DNA of 64,000 bases from Porphyridium purpureum (taxonomy: Eukaryota; Rhodophyta; Bangiophyceae; Porphyridiales; Porphyridiaceae), in NCBI GenBank assembly GCA_008690995.1, contig VRMN01000004.1, forward strand, positions 62,001 through 126,000, read 5' to 3'. Shown piece after piece: positions 49,601 through 58,298 of this stretch (position 1 is its first letter; each line of letters starts with the position of its first letter). Under the pieces are notes generated by a model. That model saw nothing but the letters and a program-made list of their open reading frames with translations, did not search any database and had not been told where the DNA came from. The position numbers and the translations under genes were made by a program.

Positions 49601-52024
49601 CGTGCTCACGCCATGCCTCAGATACATGATGCCAACGTTTGGCGTGGCAAGTGCGTCGCGCGCGGCTTCAAGCGAGTGGGTCACATCACGAGCGCCCTGA
49701 ACGGCGTGTGAGATGTCCGGGCCGTGTGTCCGCTCCGGCCACAGCTTAACGCAGTCTGCCACAAGCGGCGTACCAGTGTCAAGATCCAACAAGACGGGTT
49801 GCACGTAGATTGCACGGCCCTGAGGAAAGTGTGCCACAGAAGTGTCGAACAAGTAGCGCCCATCCTTGTACACAGCGCGAGCCTGGATGGTCCACACTTT
49901 GTCCTGCGCGAGGTCTGTCGGCAGCGCTGCGCCAGAGGCCGCCGCCGCATGCGCATGCTCTGACGTCTTGGCGTCCCCAACCGTATTTGAGGACGTGCCT
50001 CCTTCAATGGCAAGCGCGACCGAACCGTCCTTGGCAAGAGCGCGCGGTGCCGACTTGGACCTGACACCGCCGTCCCTTTTATCCTTCTGCTTATGCCTGC
50101 AGTCGACATACGTCCACATACGCAGGCACCATTCTGCACGCGGATGTTTGGCGGCAATGCCAGGGGGCACACCAGCAGTTGCGGCCGCCAGTTCCCTCTG
50201 TCGCTCCTCCAGCGCAGGCTGCTCTCCCGAGCTACTCATGCGGTGATAGCACAGCATCATTTCAGCGTGCTTGCGTGGAATGAGCTCGTGCTCGCCTTCA
50301 GAGAGGAAGCAGTCGAATGACATTGAAGGCACCCACGAATAATCGACAGTGCCGGTCTTCTGCGTTCCTTGCACAGCACTTAATCCGAGCCCAATCGAAA
50401 AGATGGACGTGGCCGCCTCGCCACCAAACGAAGAAAGGTCAAACGAGTACACCGCCGCGCCATTGTAGGTCTCTGCAAACTGGTGCGCATACACACGGTG
50501 CGCAGGGTCTGTCAGCGGCCACGCAACAATGTGCCAATTTGCATACAGTGCGTCGTAGCGGCGGTACCGCACAATCAGCTTGCCTTTGAACAAATTGTCC
50601 TGCGCGGCGGCAGTGGTGTCAATTGTAGACATGGAAAGCGTCTTATGCATTCTGCCGCCCGGTCTGAGCGCCGCGCTGTTTGCCGACTTGAACCGCCCAA
50701 GCAGCCCTGGCTTGCGCTTGTGCGCCAATGCCGCTGCCACAGACTCTTTCGTGCTACTGCTTAAGCTATCCTTGGCCATGAATGCATTGGTGCTCTGGTC
50801 CACAACGACCGAAAACCCCAGCGCAGCATGCCACCAAACCGGCTCACTAGCCTCTGCGCCAATGGGGTCCGCGGCGTGTGCGTAAATAGACGCGATCTGT
50901 ATGCCAAATTTGTCGGCGTGGATATCGGCGCGATCCGCGAGGAATGATACAACTCGCTCTTCATTCGCGTGCGAGGGCTGGCCTGCGCTAGACACTGCCA
51001 CGGGTGCTGCGCTTTTAACGCCGCCACCTACCTCCTCACCACTCGCGATGTGCTGATTGAGCTGTGCGCCTGCAAATACATCATGCTCGTGCAAATTTTC
51101 GGACGCTATTCTGAGGAAAACAGGCACTGCGCACGGTGTAAGACTGTCCCCCTCACCTGTCGTGGCCTGACTTTTATCATCATCCGACAGACGCACGAGC
51201 ACTTGCACGTAGCGCTGCTGCTTGTCGGGCATCATAAACCCTTCCCATGTCGGAAAGACGTGCGGGTCGTCCTGCAACAGGTACAAGTGCAAGCCTTCAA
51301 GATGCGTGCCGAGCTCCTTCTTCTCATTGTACATGTCAAGCAGCGTCTGCACGGGGATGCGGCGCTCTTGGCTATCCTGTGCGAACCACGCGCCCCAGCG
51401 CGGCAGCAAGCCGATCCAGTCGGTGACGCCCAGCTTGGGAAAGAGCGCCGAGCCCGGCCCGATTTCAAAGCGGAACAGCTGTCCAAACTGGTCAATGCGC
51501 GGGTGCTGCGCGTCCTTCTTGCTGGGCAGCGGGTAGATCTCCGAGGCGCCTACATGCGTGGTCTCAAACTCTACGTCGCCCGGGTCTTCCGGCCGATCCT
51601 GCGCGCTCTCCACGAACGTGCCGAACGACGCGTCCCAGTGAGGCTTGGGCGAAGACAACGGCGGCCTCGCGATTGATGCACCGGCGGCGTCTGTGGCGCC
51701 GACTTGGCTGCTACTGCTGGTGGTGGCGGTGGTGGTGCTACGACTACCTTGCGCATTCGCGCTGAGCTCCGCGGCCTGTTGGGCGCGCGCAAGCGCCTCT
51801 GCCTGCTCGGCTTGCCTGCGGCGCTGGCGCTCGAGCCTGTCCTGCTCCTTCTGAGCCCGGATCATCTCAATGCGCTGCGAGGCGTCCTGCCAGACCCACA
51901 GCTCCCATCCATCATAGTCGCGCCGGCGGCGGCGATAATGCACCGTGACCGCAATCGTCTCTTCCAGCAGCGCGGCAGCATCCTGCCGTGCTGCACCCAC
52001 TCCCGCCACCCCGCGCGACCCCAT
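46613..52024 (-). CDS. Very large type I pullulanase (GH13 starch-debranching enzyme) with carbohydrate-binding domains
   Basis: This is a limit-dextrinase/pullulanase that would hydrolyse alpha-1,6 branches of floridean starch. From the first in-frame ATG (52024) it has about 1,803 residues, far longer than plant forms (about 900). The N-terminus has a CBM41-like start, VTVHYRRRRRDYDGWELWVW, interrupted by a charged helical insert. A second CBM41-like block (QWDLWVWDAEDE) lies near residue 820. The catalytic part shows IIYEIHVRDMT, the pullulanase signature YWWGYMPVHFNSPDGWYAT, DVVYNHTAE, the nucleophile in DGFRFDLLALVD (about 1442), the acid in LYGEPWTGG (about 1473) and IECHDNRTLYDQ (about 1552). 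A cysteine-rich loop (CANRGKHEKRCGTC) sits before the nucleophile. No transit peptide is clear, which fits cytosolic starch. The N-terminus may instead come from an upstream exon beginning near 52332. Confidence 0.9.
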   Translation of the reverse strand: MGSRGVAGVGAARQDAAALLEETIAVTVHYRRRRRDYDGWELWVWQDASQRIEMIRAQKEQDRLERQRRRQAEQAEALARAQQAAELSANAQGSRSTTTATTSSSSQVGATDAAGASIARPPLSSPKPHWDASFGTFVESAQDRPEDPGDVEFETTHVGASEIYPLPSKKDAQHPRIDQFGQLFRFEIGPGSALFPKLGVTDWIGLLPRWGAWFAQDSQERRIPVQTLLDMYNEKKELGTHLEGLHLYLLQDDPHVFPTWEGFMMPDKQQRYVQVLVRLSDDDKSQATTGEGDSLTPCAVPVFLRIASENLHEHDVFAGAQLNQHIASGEEVGGGVKSAAPVAVSSAGQPSHANEERVVSFLADRADIHADKFGIQIASIYAHAADPIGAEASEPVWWHAALGFSVVVDQSTNAFMAKDSLSSSTKESVAAALAHKRKPGLLGRFKSANSAALRPGGRMHKTLSMSTIDTTAAAQDNLFKGKLIVRYRRYDALYANWHIVAWPLTDPAHRVYAHQFAETYNGAAVYSFDLSSFGGEAATSIFSIGLGLSAVQGTQKTGTVDYSWVPSMSFDCFLSEGEHELIPRKHAEMMLCYHRMSSSGEQPALEERQRELAAATAGVPPGIAAKHPRAEWCLRMWTYVDCRHKQKDKRDGGVRSKSAPRALAKDGSVALAIEGGTSSNTVGDAKTSEHAHAAAASGAALPTDLAQDKVWTIQARAVYKDGRYLFDTSVAHFPQGRAIYVQPVLLDLDTGTPLVADCVKLWPERTHGPDISHAVQGARDVTHSLEAARDALATPNVGIMYLRHGVSTRAHARQWDLWVWDAEDETVAALLPDPADKEPSSSSDGFGFGQPHMDVVNIDGLSFVVFSIPRACLGCGNRIKLLPRHGGAAWTDRGAHTVTWDCTRHPRDRMLLEGFPELVAELFDAVGDMTASVIDDNIVEISTSLPASWFAPEQDPANVKAVFKGASSGHQNVLDLNKVLLSMTSVDAWTMRATFEPRAVRFDEDFPVELYSVSVLNMHDARLRWPVYENEDAYYYDGTLGWEYSPSETVFRCFAPSAAELSVVLYSAPSGQQGRELVSMRRIMGGVWKARIQGDLKGRYYKLLALSTPDDTRRFPGVEVIDPYSRCNTSHTGRGLIFGRDTTPVTDRPNVPPQNAIIYEIHVRDMTIDQQSGILMRGKFLGLTERGSMLQEGEQEPSAGQNCETKVGTVTEQARKLGVADSVAARASPSKRAQKAENGVSQGEQLDHLPLPDIIDDVEITPLSTALDHIIEMGVTAVQILPVQDFDNDESSTDGNQYWWGYMPVHFNSPDGWYATDTTSAARVSEFKQLVSALHDVGLKVIMDVVYNHTAEDANEFNLEARFSFNGLAPRYYYRNCGNTPLSVGDHNTCANRGKHEKRCGTCFSNGSGCGNEFRSEAPMGRKFLLDSLRYWVSEYKVDGFRFDLLALVDTETVAMLAREMQKIDPNIMLYGEPWTGGMTPIAPTEKGTQRGRGFSVFNDTFRDALRGSTWSVDETFLMDGGRIDEVKRGILGSIDVFADSPLESINYIECHDNRTLYDQFQHYVANRQDDITYTDADYERMARLGALIVLTSQGVPFIHAGQEMMRTKQGVENSYCSPDDINMVRWAWKRERLMCVRYHQHLIRLRRTHPQLFSMTNAAEVRERITFFEDLDLIVPERCIAYHMQGYKEGEYAHGYRIDSLSSEERRRIEQQWSQVVVLLNPTPMGTDFGLPGAAHQQAWVCMVDDEFASCERAVRAPVMIQVHVPGRSGMLLRAAAPDDIRLMNENLITSTWTDAYVFPHA

Positions 52025-52719
52025 TCCTCGGCCACCCCGCCACAACCACCCCTCCTCCTGCCCCTTCCCAAACCCCCCCAAACTGCCCAACCCAACCCCA
52101 ATCCCCCTAATTCTTCTCGTTCGTCCTCTCCCTCTCCCTCCCTCTCCCTCTCCTCTAACCCCACACAAACCTCGTGTTCCCCTGAAACCCCATTCTCCTC
52201 CCCAAAAAGGCCTCCATCTCCCCCACCACCACCATGAGTAGTACCCACTACCAAATCGACCGATCCGGTGCGGAAAGATGTCGCAGCGGCTGATGGGTCT
52301 GTGTATGAAACATCACGATCCGCCATCATCATCTCGGTCTTCTGCTCACGGTGGCGTCGTTTTACCTCCGTTGGCAGTGTGTCTCTCCGTTTGTGAGTGG
52401 AAGTGATCCTCGCGTGGTTGATTTGCGTTTTGAACGGCGCGCGCGTAGTACCTGCTGCTTCCGCGCGCGGTACGTTCTTCGCGATCGCCACCGCCACCAC
52501 GTCGTCGTGGGCTCACTCCGCGCCGCATGGATCGCAGCACTCGCCCATCGTGTCTGCCTCGGAGACAAAGTCGACACAGTCGACGCAGACGCACGCGCAG
52601 ATCCAACAACAACACACGCTCGCTCTCACACCAGGCGTTGAACCAACCGCTCCGCTGCGAACGCGGAACGACGTGTCGCAGGCGTGGTGGCGGATAACGA
52701 AGGAATGAGCATTACCACG

Positions 52720-52748
52720 GTACAGCCGCGGTACAGCCCTGGTACAGT
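52720..52748 (+). promoter_or_regulatory. GTACAG cluster upstream of the pullulanase
   Basis: GTACAGC lies at 52720-52726 and 52731-52737 and GTACAGT at 52742-52748, spaced 11 bp apart, so all three would face the same side of the helix. Confidence 0.55.
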
Positions 52749-52790
52749 GGTGCGTGTGGAGGCGGCGGGTGCGGGCAGGTGGGCGAGTTG

Positions 52791-52813
52791 AGGAGAGAGA
52801 GAGAGAGAGAGAG
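52791..52813 (+). repeat. GA microsatellite
   Basis: GA repeats occupy about 23 bases, 43 bp beyond the GTACAG cluster. The tract is intergenic. Confidence 0.85.
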
Positions 52814-53565
52814 CCTCTGTGGCAATGGAGGGGGGCGTGGTGTGGTTTTGGGGCGGCGGAGTAGCGCAGAAATAGAGGGTCGCTTCATGCGGCGCTAGGT
52901 TCCATGCGGGCCACCGTCCGCCGCGCAAAGATGCCAGACAAGGATGGGACGCTGCGGCGTTTGGATACCGGCCGTGGGTAAAGATTGAGCAAGATCGACG
53001 CGCGTGTTGGTAGTGTACGTGTGCTCGTGGCGCACATACGCGCAGCGAGCGAGCGAGCGGGGATTGTCCTGATGGAGTGGGTGCAGGGCGGATCGGTCCT
53101 TTCAGCTGCGTCGTGGATTCACGGGGTGGGGGTGATGTATCGCGGTAGGGCACTGGTGCTGGGTACAAGAAGCCCGAGTTGTGTCGCGTGTCAAGTGGCT
53201 GCTGCACATCTAGAGTCCGTGCCATATGTATGTAGAACATGCCGCGGGTGACGCGGGTCATCCGGCGTCAGAATCGACGTGCGTTCCGCCACGTCGAGCG
53301 CGCCGGGCGCGCGTCGGCATGACTTATATGGCCCGCCGAGCGCAAATACTTGTCGTCACCAGGACCCACGTACTCCGCTCATGTGGTTCATTCCCTGTGC
53401 GCGCACGTGCTCTCGAGAACAGACCGGCGCGAGCCACGCGTCGCCGTCGAGTGGCCGCCGTCCGGTCATGGTGCGCCGTGAATGAGCCACACGCGGCCTA
53501 AAAGCGCCAGATCGTATTGATTCTTCCACGTTACTAACAAACCGTGCGGATTTACTGGAGACAAG

Positions 53566-53572
53566 GTACAGT
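53566..53572 (+). promoter_or_regulatory. GTACAGT element upstream of the small membrane protein
   Basis: One copy, in the form GGTACAGTGAG, lies 184 bp before the ATG at 53756. Confidence 0.45.
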
Positions 53573-53755
53573 GAGCGGTACGGGTTTCGCCCAGAAAATG
53601 CGGCGCTTGCGAGATCGAAATTGAAGGAGGAAAACGTTGAAAACGTGGGGAACAGGTGGAGGACCTGTGAGAAGAGCGGCGTCGGGTCAGGGAGAGACCA
53701 TGCGGGTTACGCGGTAGAGGAAGGTACACGGGTGCTTGAGTGTGTGGAGCTCGGA

Positions 53756-54409
53756 ATGGAGGTGGGGACTATGGTTTTGGCGGCGCTGGCGCTGCTGGGC
53801 ACGGGACTGGGCGCGTTCCTGGTGGTGGTGCCCATCGACCGGTTGGTCCAGTTGCTCGGGTGTGGCGACGAGGGCAGGAGAAAGCGCGCGCGGAGGCAAA
53901 CGACGCCTTTGGATGTTGGCGTTCGCGCAGGTACAGCAGGTCCGTGGGCCGGAAAGGCCGCGCGCGGGGATGCTGTTGCCGGCGGGGGTCCGACGATGCC
54001 GCTGCAGCGCGCCGCGCCGTATCGCCCGCCGCTTCCGACAAGTTCGCTGCATCGTCGCACACACTCATTGACTGGCTCTGAGCACGCCGGGACGTCGGCC
54101 TCACCAGCGCTGAACAAGAGCCAAGATTTTCCGCCGCGGAGCGCGACGAGCCCGATAAGCAGCGGCTCCAACTCCCCGTTCCGGAAACGCAGCTTGGACG
54201 TGCGCAGGGAGACCAAGATGTTCTCATCGAGCGCGTCGGCGCGCGAGCTCGGTAACTACAGTCGCTGTTCAGGTGACGACGCCTCGCAAGATCCGTGCCG
54301 AGGCATGGCAAAGGTCGCTGAGAAGACCATGGGCGGCTTCGAGTTTTGTGTTCGCTCAGGCAAAACCGTGAGCAGGGCGTTGTCATCGAGCGGTTTGAAC
54401 CCTAGATGA
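53756..54409 (+). CDS. Single-pass membrane protein with Ser/Arg-rich tail, unknown
   Basis: The 217-residue frame from the ATG at 53756 begins MEVGTMVLAALALLGTGLGA. It has one membrane segment (about residues 5-28, signal-anchor like), then a short basic stretch RRKRARRQ that would stay cytosolic by the positive-inside rule. The remainder is Ser/Pro/Arg-rich with LHRRTHSLTGS and FRKRSLDVRRE, likely kinase sites. The C-terminal GGFEFCVRSGKTVSRAL is the only other block that might fold. No family is recognised. A frame on the opposite strand is almost as long, so this call is moderate; the N-terminal membrane segment and the upstream GTACAGT favour this strand. Confidence 0.55.
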   Translation: MEVGTMVLAALALLGTGLGAFLVVVPIDRLVQLLGCGDEGRRKRARRQTTPLDVGVRAGTAGPWAGKAARGDAVAGGGPTMPLQRAAPYRPPLPTSSLHRRTHSLTGSEHAGTSASPALNKSQDFPPRSATSPISSGSNSPFRKRSLDVRRETKMFSSSASARELGNYSRCSGDDASQDPCRGMAKVAEKTMGGFEFCVRSGKTVSRALSSSGLNPR

Positions 54410-54963
54410 AAAGCGCATCGTTGCAAACGACGCCAGAATGAAGAGGTATGTTTGTGTCTCGTTGTCTTTGGCGATGACACACGCCACGAGCTGGACTGAA
54501 TTTTTTTTAATTTTTTCTTCCTCTTCATATTTTTCTAATTTGTTCTCGTGCGCGCGCTCGGCGCTCGTGCAATTGTGGCGTCTCTTTCGCGCAAGGTGAT
54601 GACTCGAATTGTTCTAGAATGACCAGACTGGGCAAAAATATTTGCCCGCGTGGTGTTTCAAACATAGCCGTTTACCTGGCTGATATGCGCAAAGAGACGC
54701 GCTTGCGTCGAGAAGCCCTCGAATGGAGCACGGAGATCGGTATAGATGGGGAGCCATGGATATCTGACCAGCGCACGATCCTTCACGGAAGCAGTTTTGT
54801 TTTGCGAGTCTGAGCAAGTGTCTTACTAACCCGCTTTAACAGCGGTATCACTGAAATGGGATGTACTAAACTGGACTGTTTGTATTTTTACACGCGGAGT
54901 ATCTCCTGTGAATCACGAAGAGATTTTAGGAGGCCTTGCGCGCGCCTCTGTGGAAAGATATGT
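54410..54963. other. Spacer between two convergent membrane-protein genes
   Basis: This 554 bp holds a T-rich tract at 54500-54540, probably a transcript 3' end, and short frames only. No repeat or heptamer was seen. Confidence 0.4.
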
Positions 54964-55641
54964 TCACGCGGCTTCCGCGCCGCTTCCGAGCGCGTCGGGT
55001 GTGCTCTCGGCAAAAAATGGTGCATTTCCGTACATCTGGCCCTGGAACTTGACCTGCAGACCGGCGCTCAGCAGCATGAAGGCGCCATTCATAATACTCT
55101 GCAGCGCGATGACCCAAACGAGGCTGAGCAGGCCATGCGAGGCAGCGTTAGAGAAGAGGAACCAGCCAAGAGCCACGAGGCTCGCACCGTTGAGCGCGAG
55201 CGTAAGCCGCAAAGAGCGGTCCGCGGGGCTCAGGCACGCGCTGGCCAGCTGGTTGAAGCCAATGAGCACAGACCACATAATGACGATGTGTAACACAAAA
55301 AGAGCGGTCGCATTTGGCGCGAGCAACGCGAGCAGGCCGGCGCCCATGGCCACGACCGACTCTGCAATGGTGTGCCACCACGCGCGCGAGAACGGGCGCA
55401 GCGCAACGAGGCTACTAAAGCTGAGCGCTCCAAAGAGCAGCGCGAAGGACGCGAAAAGCGACGTGAAGAGCGCGAGCGTGAGCGCCGGGAACACGAGCGC
55501 GACCGCGCCGTACAGCACGAACGACAGGCCCTGCAGTGTGCTGATGCGCGGGTCGCGATCGACCCCGTCCGGCATCACGCTCATACCGCGCCGCGCCAGA
55601 CCCAGCAGGCCCGACAGCTCATTCTGCGGCGGCGCGTCCAT
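54964..55641 (-). CDS. HdeD/DUF308-family membrane protein
   Basis: From the ATG at 55641 the protein has 225 residues with about six hydrophobic helices arranged as three helical hairpins: LQGLSFVLYGAVALVFPALT, LFASFALLFGALS, WHTIAESVVAMGAGLLALLAP, ATALFVLHIVIMWSVLIG, LTLALNGASLVALGWFLF and VWVIALQSIMNGAFMLL. The 'GxxxxxxGxxxLxxPxxT' pattern of the first hairpin is typical of HdeD, the bacterial acid-resistance protein family, which also occurs in algae. Its activity is unknown. The N-terminal 35 residues are hydrophilic and hold no signal peptide. It is divergent from RTF1 and shares its ACTGTAC cluster. Confidence 0.75.
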   Translation of the reverse strand: MDAPPQNELSGLLGLARRGMSVMPDGVDRDPRISTLQGLSFVLYGAVALVFPALTLALFTSLFASFALLFGALSFSSLVALRPFSRAWWHTIAESVVAMGAGLLALLAPNATALFVLHIVIMWSVLIGFNQLASACLSPADRSLRLTLALNGASLVALGWFLFSNAASHGLLSLVWVIALQSIMNGAFMLLSAGLQVKFQGQMYGNAPFFAESTPDALGSGAEAA

Positions 55642-55763
55642 CCTCTCCACATCCGCATCCTCCTCAGCCCTCTCGCATCCGCTCCTCGTGTTTGGTCACA
55701 CACGCCACGCCACCACTCCGCCTTTCCGGCCGAGCCCTGCCGCCTCCCGAAACACTGCTTACA

Positions 55764-55798
55764 ACTGTACACACTATACACTGTACGTCAAACTGTAC
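55764..55798. promoter_or_regulatory. Triple ACTGTAC cluster, HdeD-like / RTF1
   Basis: ACTGTAC lies at 55764-55770, 55780-55786 and 55792-55798. The whole spacer between the two divergent ATGs is only 253 bp, so the cluster almost certainly lies in the shared promoter. Confidence 0.65.
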
Positions 55799-55841
55799 TT
55801 TTTTCGTTTTTCGCTCGGCAAGCACGCGAGTGCGCGGGTGC

Positions 55842-55863
55842 GAGAGGGAGAGAGGGAGAGAGA
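55842..55863 (+). repeat. GA-rich tract before RTF1
   Basis: GAGAGGGAGA-type sequence lies about 30 bp upstream of the RTF1 ATG on the sense strand, the same placement as before U1-70K. Confidence 0.75.
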
Positions 55864-55894
55864 CGAAGAAACCGAGAAGGTTTGGCCTGACGCC

Positions 55895-58048
55895 ATGGAT
55901 GATAGTGACATTGACCAAGAGGTGCTGGAGCTCAGCCGCGCGCGAGATAGGCGCGGCGCGGCGGGCAGCGCCTTGTCGGATGAGAGCGTGGACGAAGAGC
56001 TGGACCGCGATTTCGACGCCGCGCTGGACGATGAGTCCGACGTGGAGGTGACCACGCGCGCTGTGCGCGGCAAAGCAGCAGCAAAGGCCGGTGCAAAGGC
56101 GAAAGGGAAGGTGAAGGCAAAGGCAAAGCCCAAGGCGAAAGGCAAAGCCAAGAGAGCCAGGATGGACTTTTCAGACTCAGACGACGACGAAGAGGAAGAA
56201 GACGAGGAGAACGATGATGATGACCAACCCGGTAATCGTGCAAGCGACTCAATGGACGATGACGATGACGAAATGGATCTTGAGGATGGTGAGGACGACG
56301 ACTTTAATCTTTGCATTGACCCAAACGACGCGCCAGCTGCCAAGTCAAAGAAGCGCGCGCGTGCCGCGGCTGCTTCCTCGCGCGGTAAGGGTAAAGCCAA
56401 GGACGCAAAAGGTACGGCGTTGGCAAGCGATGAGGAGCCTGAGCTTGAGCGCGAGATGTCGCCGTTCCGTTTTGAGTATGATGAGGAAGGATACGGAGAT
56501 GAGCAGGACCGAGCGCAGCTGGCTGCGAAGAATATGCTTGAACGAGAGTCCATTCTTGCTGAGCGCCTGACGAAGCGCAATGAGGCGCTCGATGAGTACA
56601 ATATGATGAAGGAGCAGCACCAGCGACGCGTAAACGCTGCTTTGAAGGGCAAAGGCAAGGGTGCCGCTGCACACAGCAATGCGGAAGCCGCGGCGCGCAA
56701 GCACAAGAAGGCCGCACTGGACGCAATGGCTGCGTCGAAGGGCGGTGGTGCGAAGCGAGGGGGCGTGGAGGAGCTGGACGAGGACGAGTTTGACGAGGAG
56801 GAAGACTTTGCAGATCCAAAGCAGCAGCGACGAGGGCAGCAGCAGCTGCAGCAGCAGCAGCGCCGCGCCTCCACTGGAGGGTCAAACCGCGATGCGCGCA
56901 ATACCGCTGTGTCCCTTGGCCCACCGCTCACGTACCTTGACCTCGTGAGCGTTGGTGGTTCTAAAATGGAGATCAAGTCACACATTCTACTGACGCGCTC
57001 AAAGCTTGAAAAGTTGGTGCAAATCCCTGGCTTTGACCGTGTAGCCACGGGTGGCCTGGTTCGCATTTTGGCACATGCCGACGTCGCGGGAAAAAAATAC
57101 TACCGGCTTTTCCGCATCAAAGAGGTCAAGCATCGAGGGTACTCTCGCAGGTATAAGTTTGGTGAAGGCAACGCATACGCGGACGTTCGCATCTTTGTCG
57201 AGCCCGAGCGCGGCGCCTCAAAGTCTGGCTACGAGCTCACGTATGTGAGCGGTGCACCCCCGCTTGAGTCGGAATGGGAGGAGTTTGTGCGCCAGCTGGA
57301 CGAGGCCAAAGCAATGCTTCCGACCAAGAATGACGAGGAAGAGGTCGGACAGCGCGTGACGCGTGCCTTGGGTGGCTCGTTCAAGACAACCGAGCAGGAG
57401 CAGGCTGAGCACCGAGACCGCTTTGAAATGCTCAATCCAGAGCGACTCAACCTCCTGCAGAAGAAGATTGAAATTGAGGAGCGGTTGAAGGCCATCGCTG
57501 GCGTGACGGGGACTGCGCCTGGCGAGGCCCATGAGTACGCGGACGAGATCCACCGCCTGAAGCGCATGCTTGAGATCATTGAAGAGGTCAACAAGAGGAG
57601 AGAGAAGGAGCCCACGGGTACGACCATTCACGGAGGCATGCTGCGCGAGCTTTTTCGCAAGAATCGTCAGGAGAACTTGAGCAAGCAAAGCGCACCGCCA
57701 GGCGCAAGCGGGCAAGGTGTTTTCAACCCCTCGAAGGTGGCAGGCAGCGACGCGCAACGCGGGCGGCTCCCGTTCGTGCCGCTGCCTCCCGGCACATTCC
57801 CCAGCGTCGACGTGCGTCCGCTGAACGCGCGCCGCATCCTGGACGCTGCAGAATCAGGCGAACGCGCAGCAAGCGCGCTTCCAGGCGCATTCTACGGCCT
57901 GGACCTCTCGGCCGTACACGCACTAGGCGCGCCGCGCGTTCGGGCCGCACAGCTGCGCTCGAACCGCGCGTACAACGAGCCAGAGGGTCCGCGCGACCCG
58001 CAGTACATTGCCGACGCGCTGCGCGATGCGCTCAAGTCTGGAAGCTGA
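55895..58048 (+). CDS. RTF1: RNA polymerase-associated protein RTF1 (Paf1 complex)
   Basis: RTF1 links the Paf1 complex to SPT5 and promotes H2B ubiquitination during transcription elongation. The frame is open far upstream, but the natural start is the ATG at 55895 (MDDSDIDQEVLELSRARDRR), giving 717 residues. It lies just after the promoter cluster and GA tract, and the upstream part is antisense to the HdeD-like gene. The N-terminal 300 residues are acidic and Lys-rich. The Plus3 domain runs from about 345: LTYLDLVSVGGSKMEI, then HILLTRSKLEKLVQIPGFD, VRILAHADVAGKKYYRLFRI and ADVRIFVEPERGASKSGYEL, with the three conserved positive residues that bind phospho-SPT5. A coiled coil follows (LQKKIEIEERLKAI). 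The C-terminal tail is low-complexity. Confidence 0.92.
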   Translation: MDDSDIDQEVLELSRARDRRGAAGSALSDESVDEELDRDFDAALDDESDVEVTTRAVRGKAAAKAGAKAKGKVKAKAKPKAKGKAKRARMDFSDSDDDEEEEDEENDDDDQPGNRASDSMDDDDDEMDLEDGEDDDFNLCIDPNDAPAAKSKKRARAAAASSRGKGKAKDAKGTALASDEEPELEREMSPFRFEYDEEGYGDEQDRAQLAAKNMLERESILAERLTKRNEALDEYNMMKEQHQRRVNAALKGKGKGAAAHSNAEAAARKHKKAALDAMAASKGGGAKRGGVEELDEDEFDEEEDFADPKQQRRGQQQLQQQQRRASTGGSNRDARNTAVSLGPPLTYLDLVSVGGSKMEIKSHILLTRSKLEKLVQIPGFDRVATGGLVRILAHADVAGKKYYRLFRIKEVKHRGYSRRYKFGEGNAYADVRIFVEPERGASKSGYELTYVSGAPPLESEWEEFVRQLDEAKAMLPTKNDEEEVGQRVTRALGGSFKTTEQEQAEHRDRFEMLNPERLNLLQKKIEIEERLKAIAGVTGTAPGEAHEYADEIHRLKRMLEIIEEVNKRREKEPTGTTIHGGMLRELFRKNRQENLSKQSAPPGASGQGVFNPSKVAGSDAQRGRLPFVPLPPGTFPSVDVRPLNARRILDAAESGERAASALPGAFYGLDLSAVHALGAPRVRAAQLRSNRAYNEPEGPRDPQYIADALRDALKSGS

Positions 58049-58298
58049 GTCGGCAGACCGCGGCACACGGCACGACACCTCGTGCCGTTCTCGTCGACGC
58101 CTGCAGACCACTTATCGCGGAGGTTAAAGTTCGCCGATAACACAAGAGGTACTAGTAAAATGGACCGAGTTTATCATACGCCGCGCTGGTTCGGTTCGGA
58201 CCGGTTAAACCGACTCCGTGAGGCCGCACGTGTACCTGGTGCGCACGTAGGTGGTGACTGGCACACGCGCACGAGCCGGCACTGCGGCGTCGAACACC

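Larger units (their letters stand above)
52025..53755. other. 1.7 kb divergent spacer, pullulanase / small membrane protein
   Basis: The part nearest the pullulanase is strongly strand-biased (C-rich on plus, G-rich on minus, 52030-52240). A minus-strand peptide starting MMMADRDVSYTDPSAAATSF at 52332 lies beyond it. GTACAGT-type elements cluster at 52720-52748 and one lies at 53566. A GA repeat is at 52791-52813. No other gene is supported. Confidence 0.45.

Noticed and set aside
52626-53261. 211-codon minus-strand frame between pullulanase and the small membrane protein
   Set aside because: It spans the GTACAG cluster and GA microsatellite and is Pro/Ser/Thr-rich without a domain.
54908-55894. 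N-terminal extension of RTF1 in the same frame
   Set aside because: It is antisense to the HdeD-like gene and crosses the ACTGTAC cluster and GA tract, so the ATG at 55895 is the credible start.
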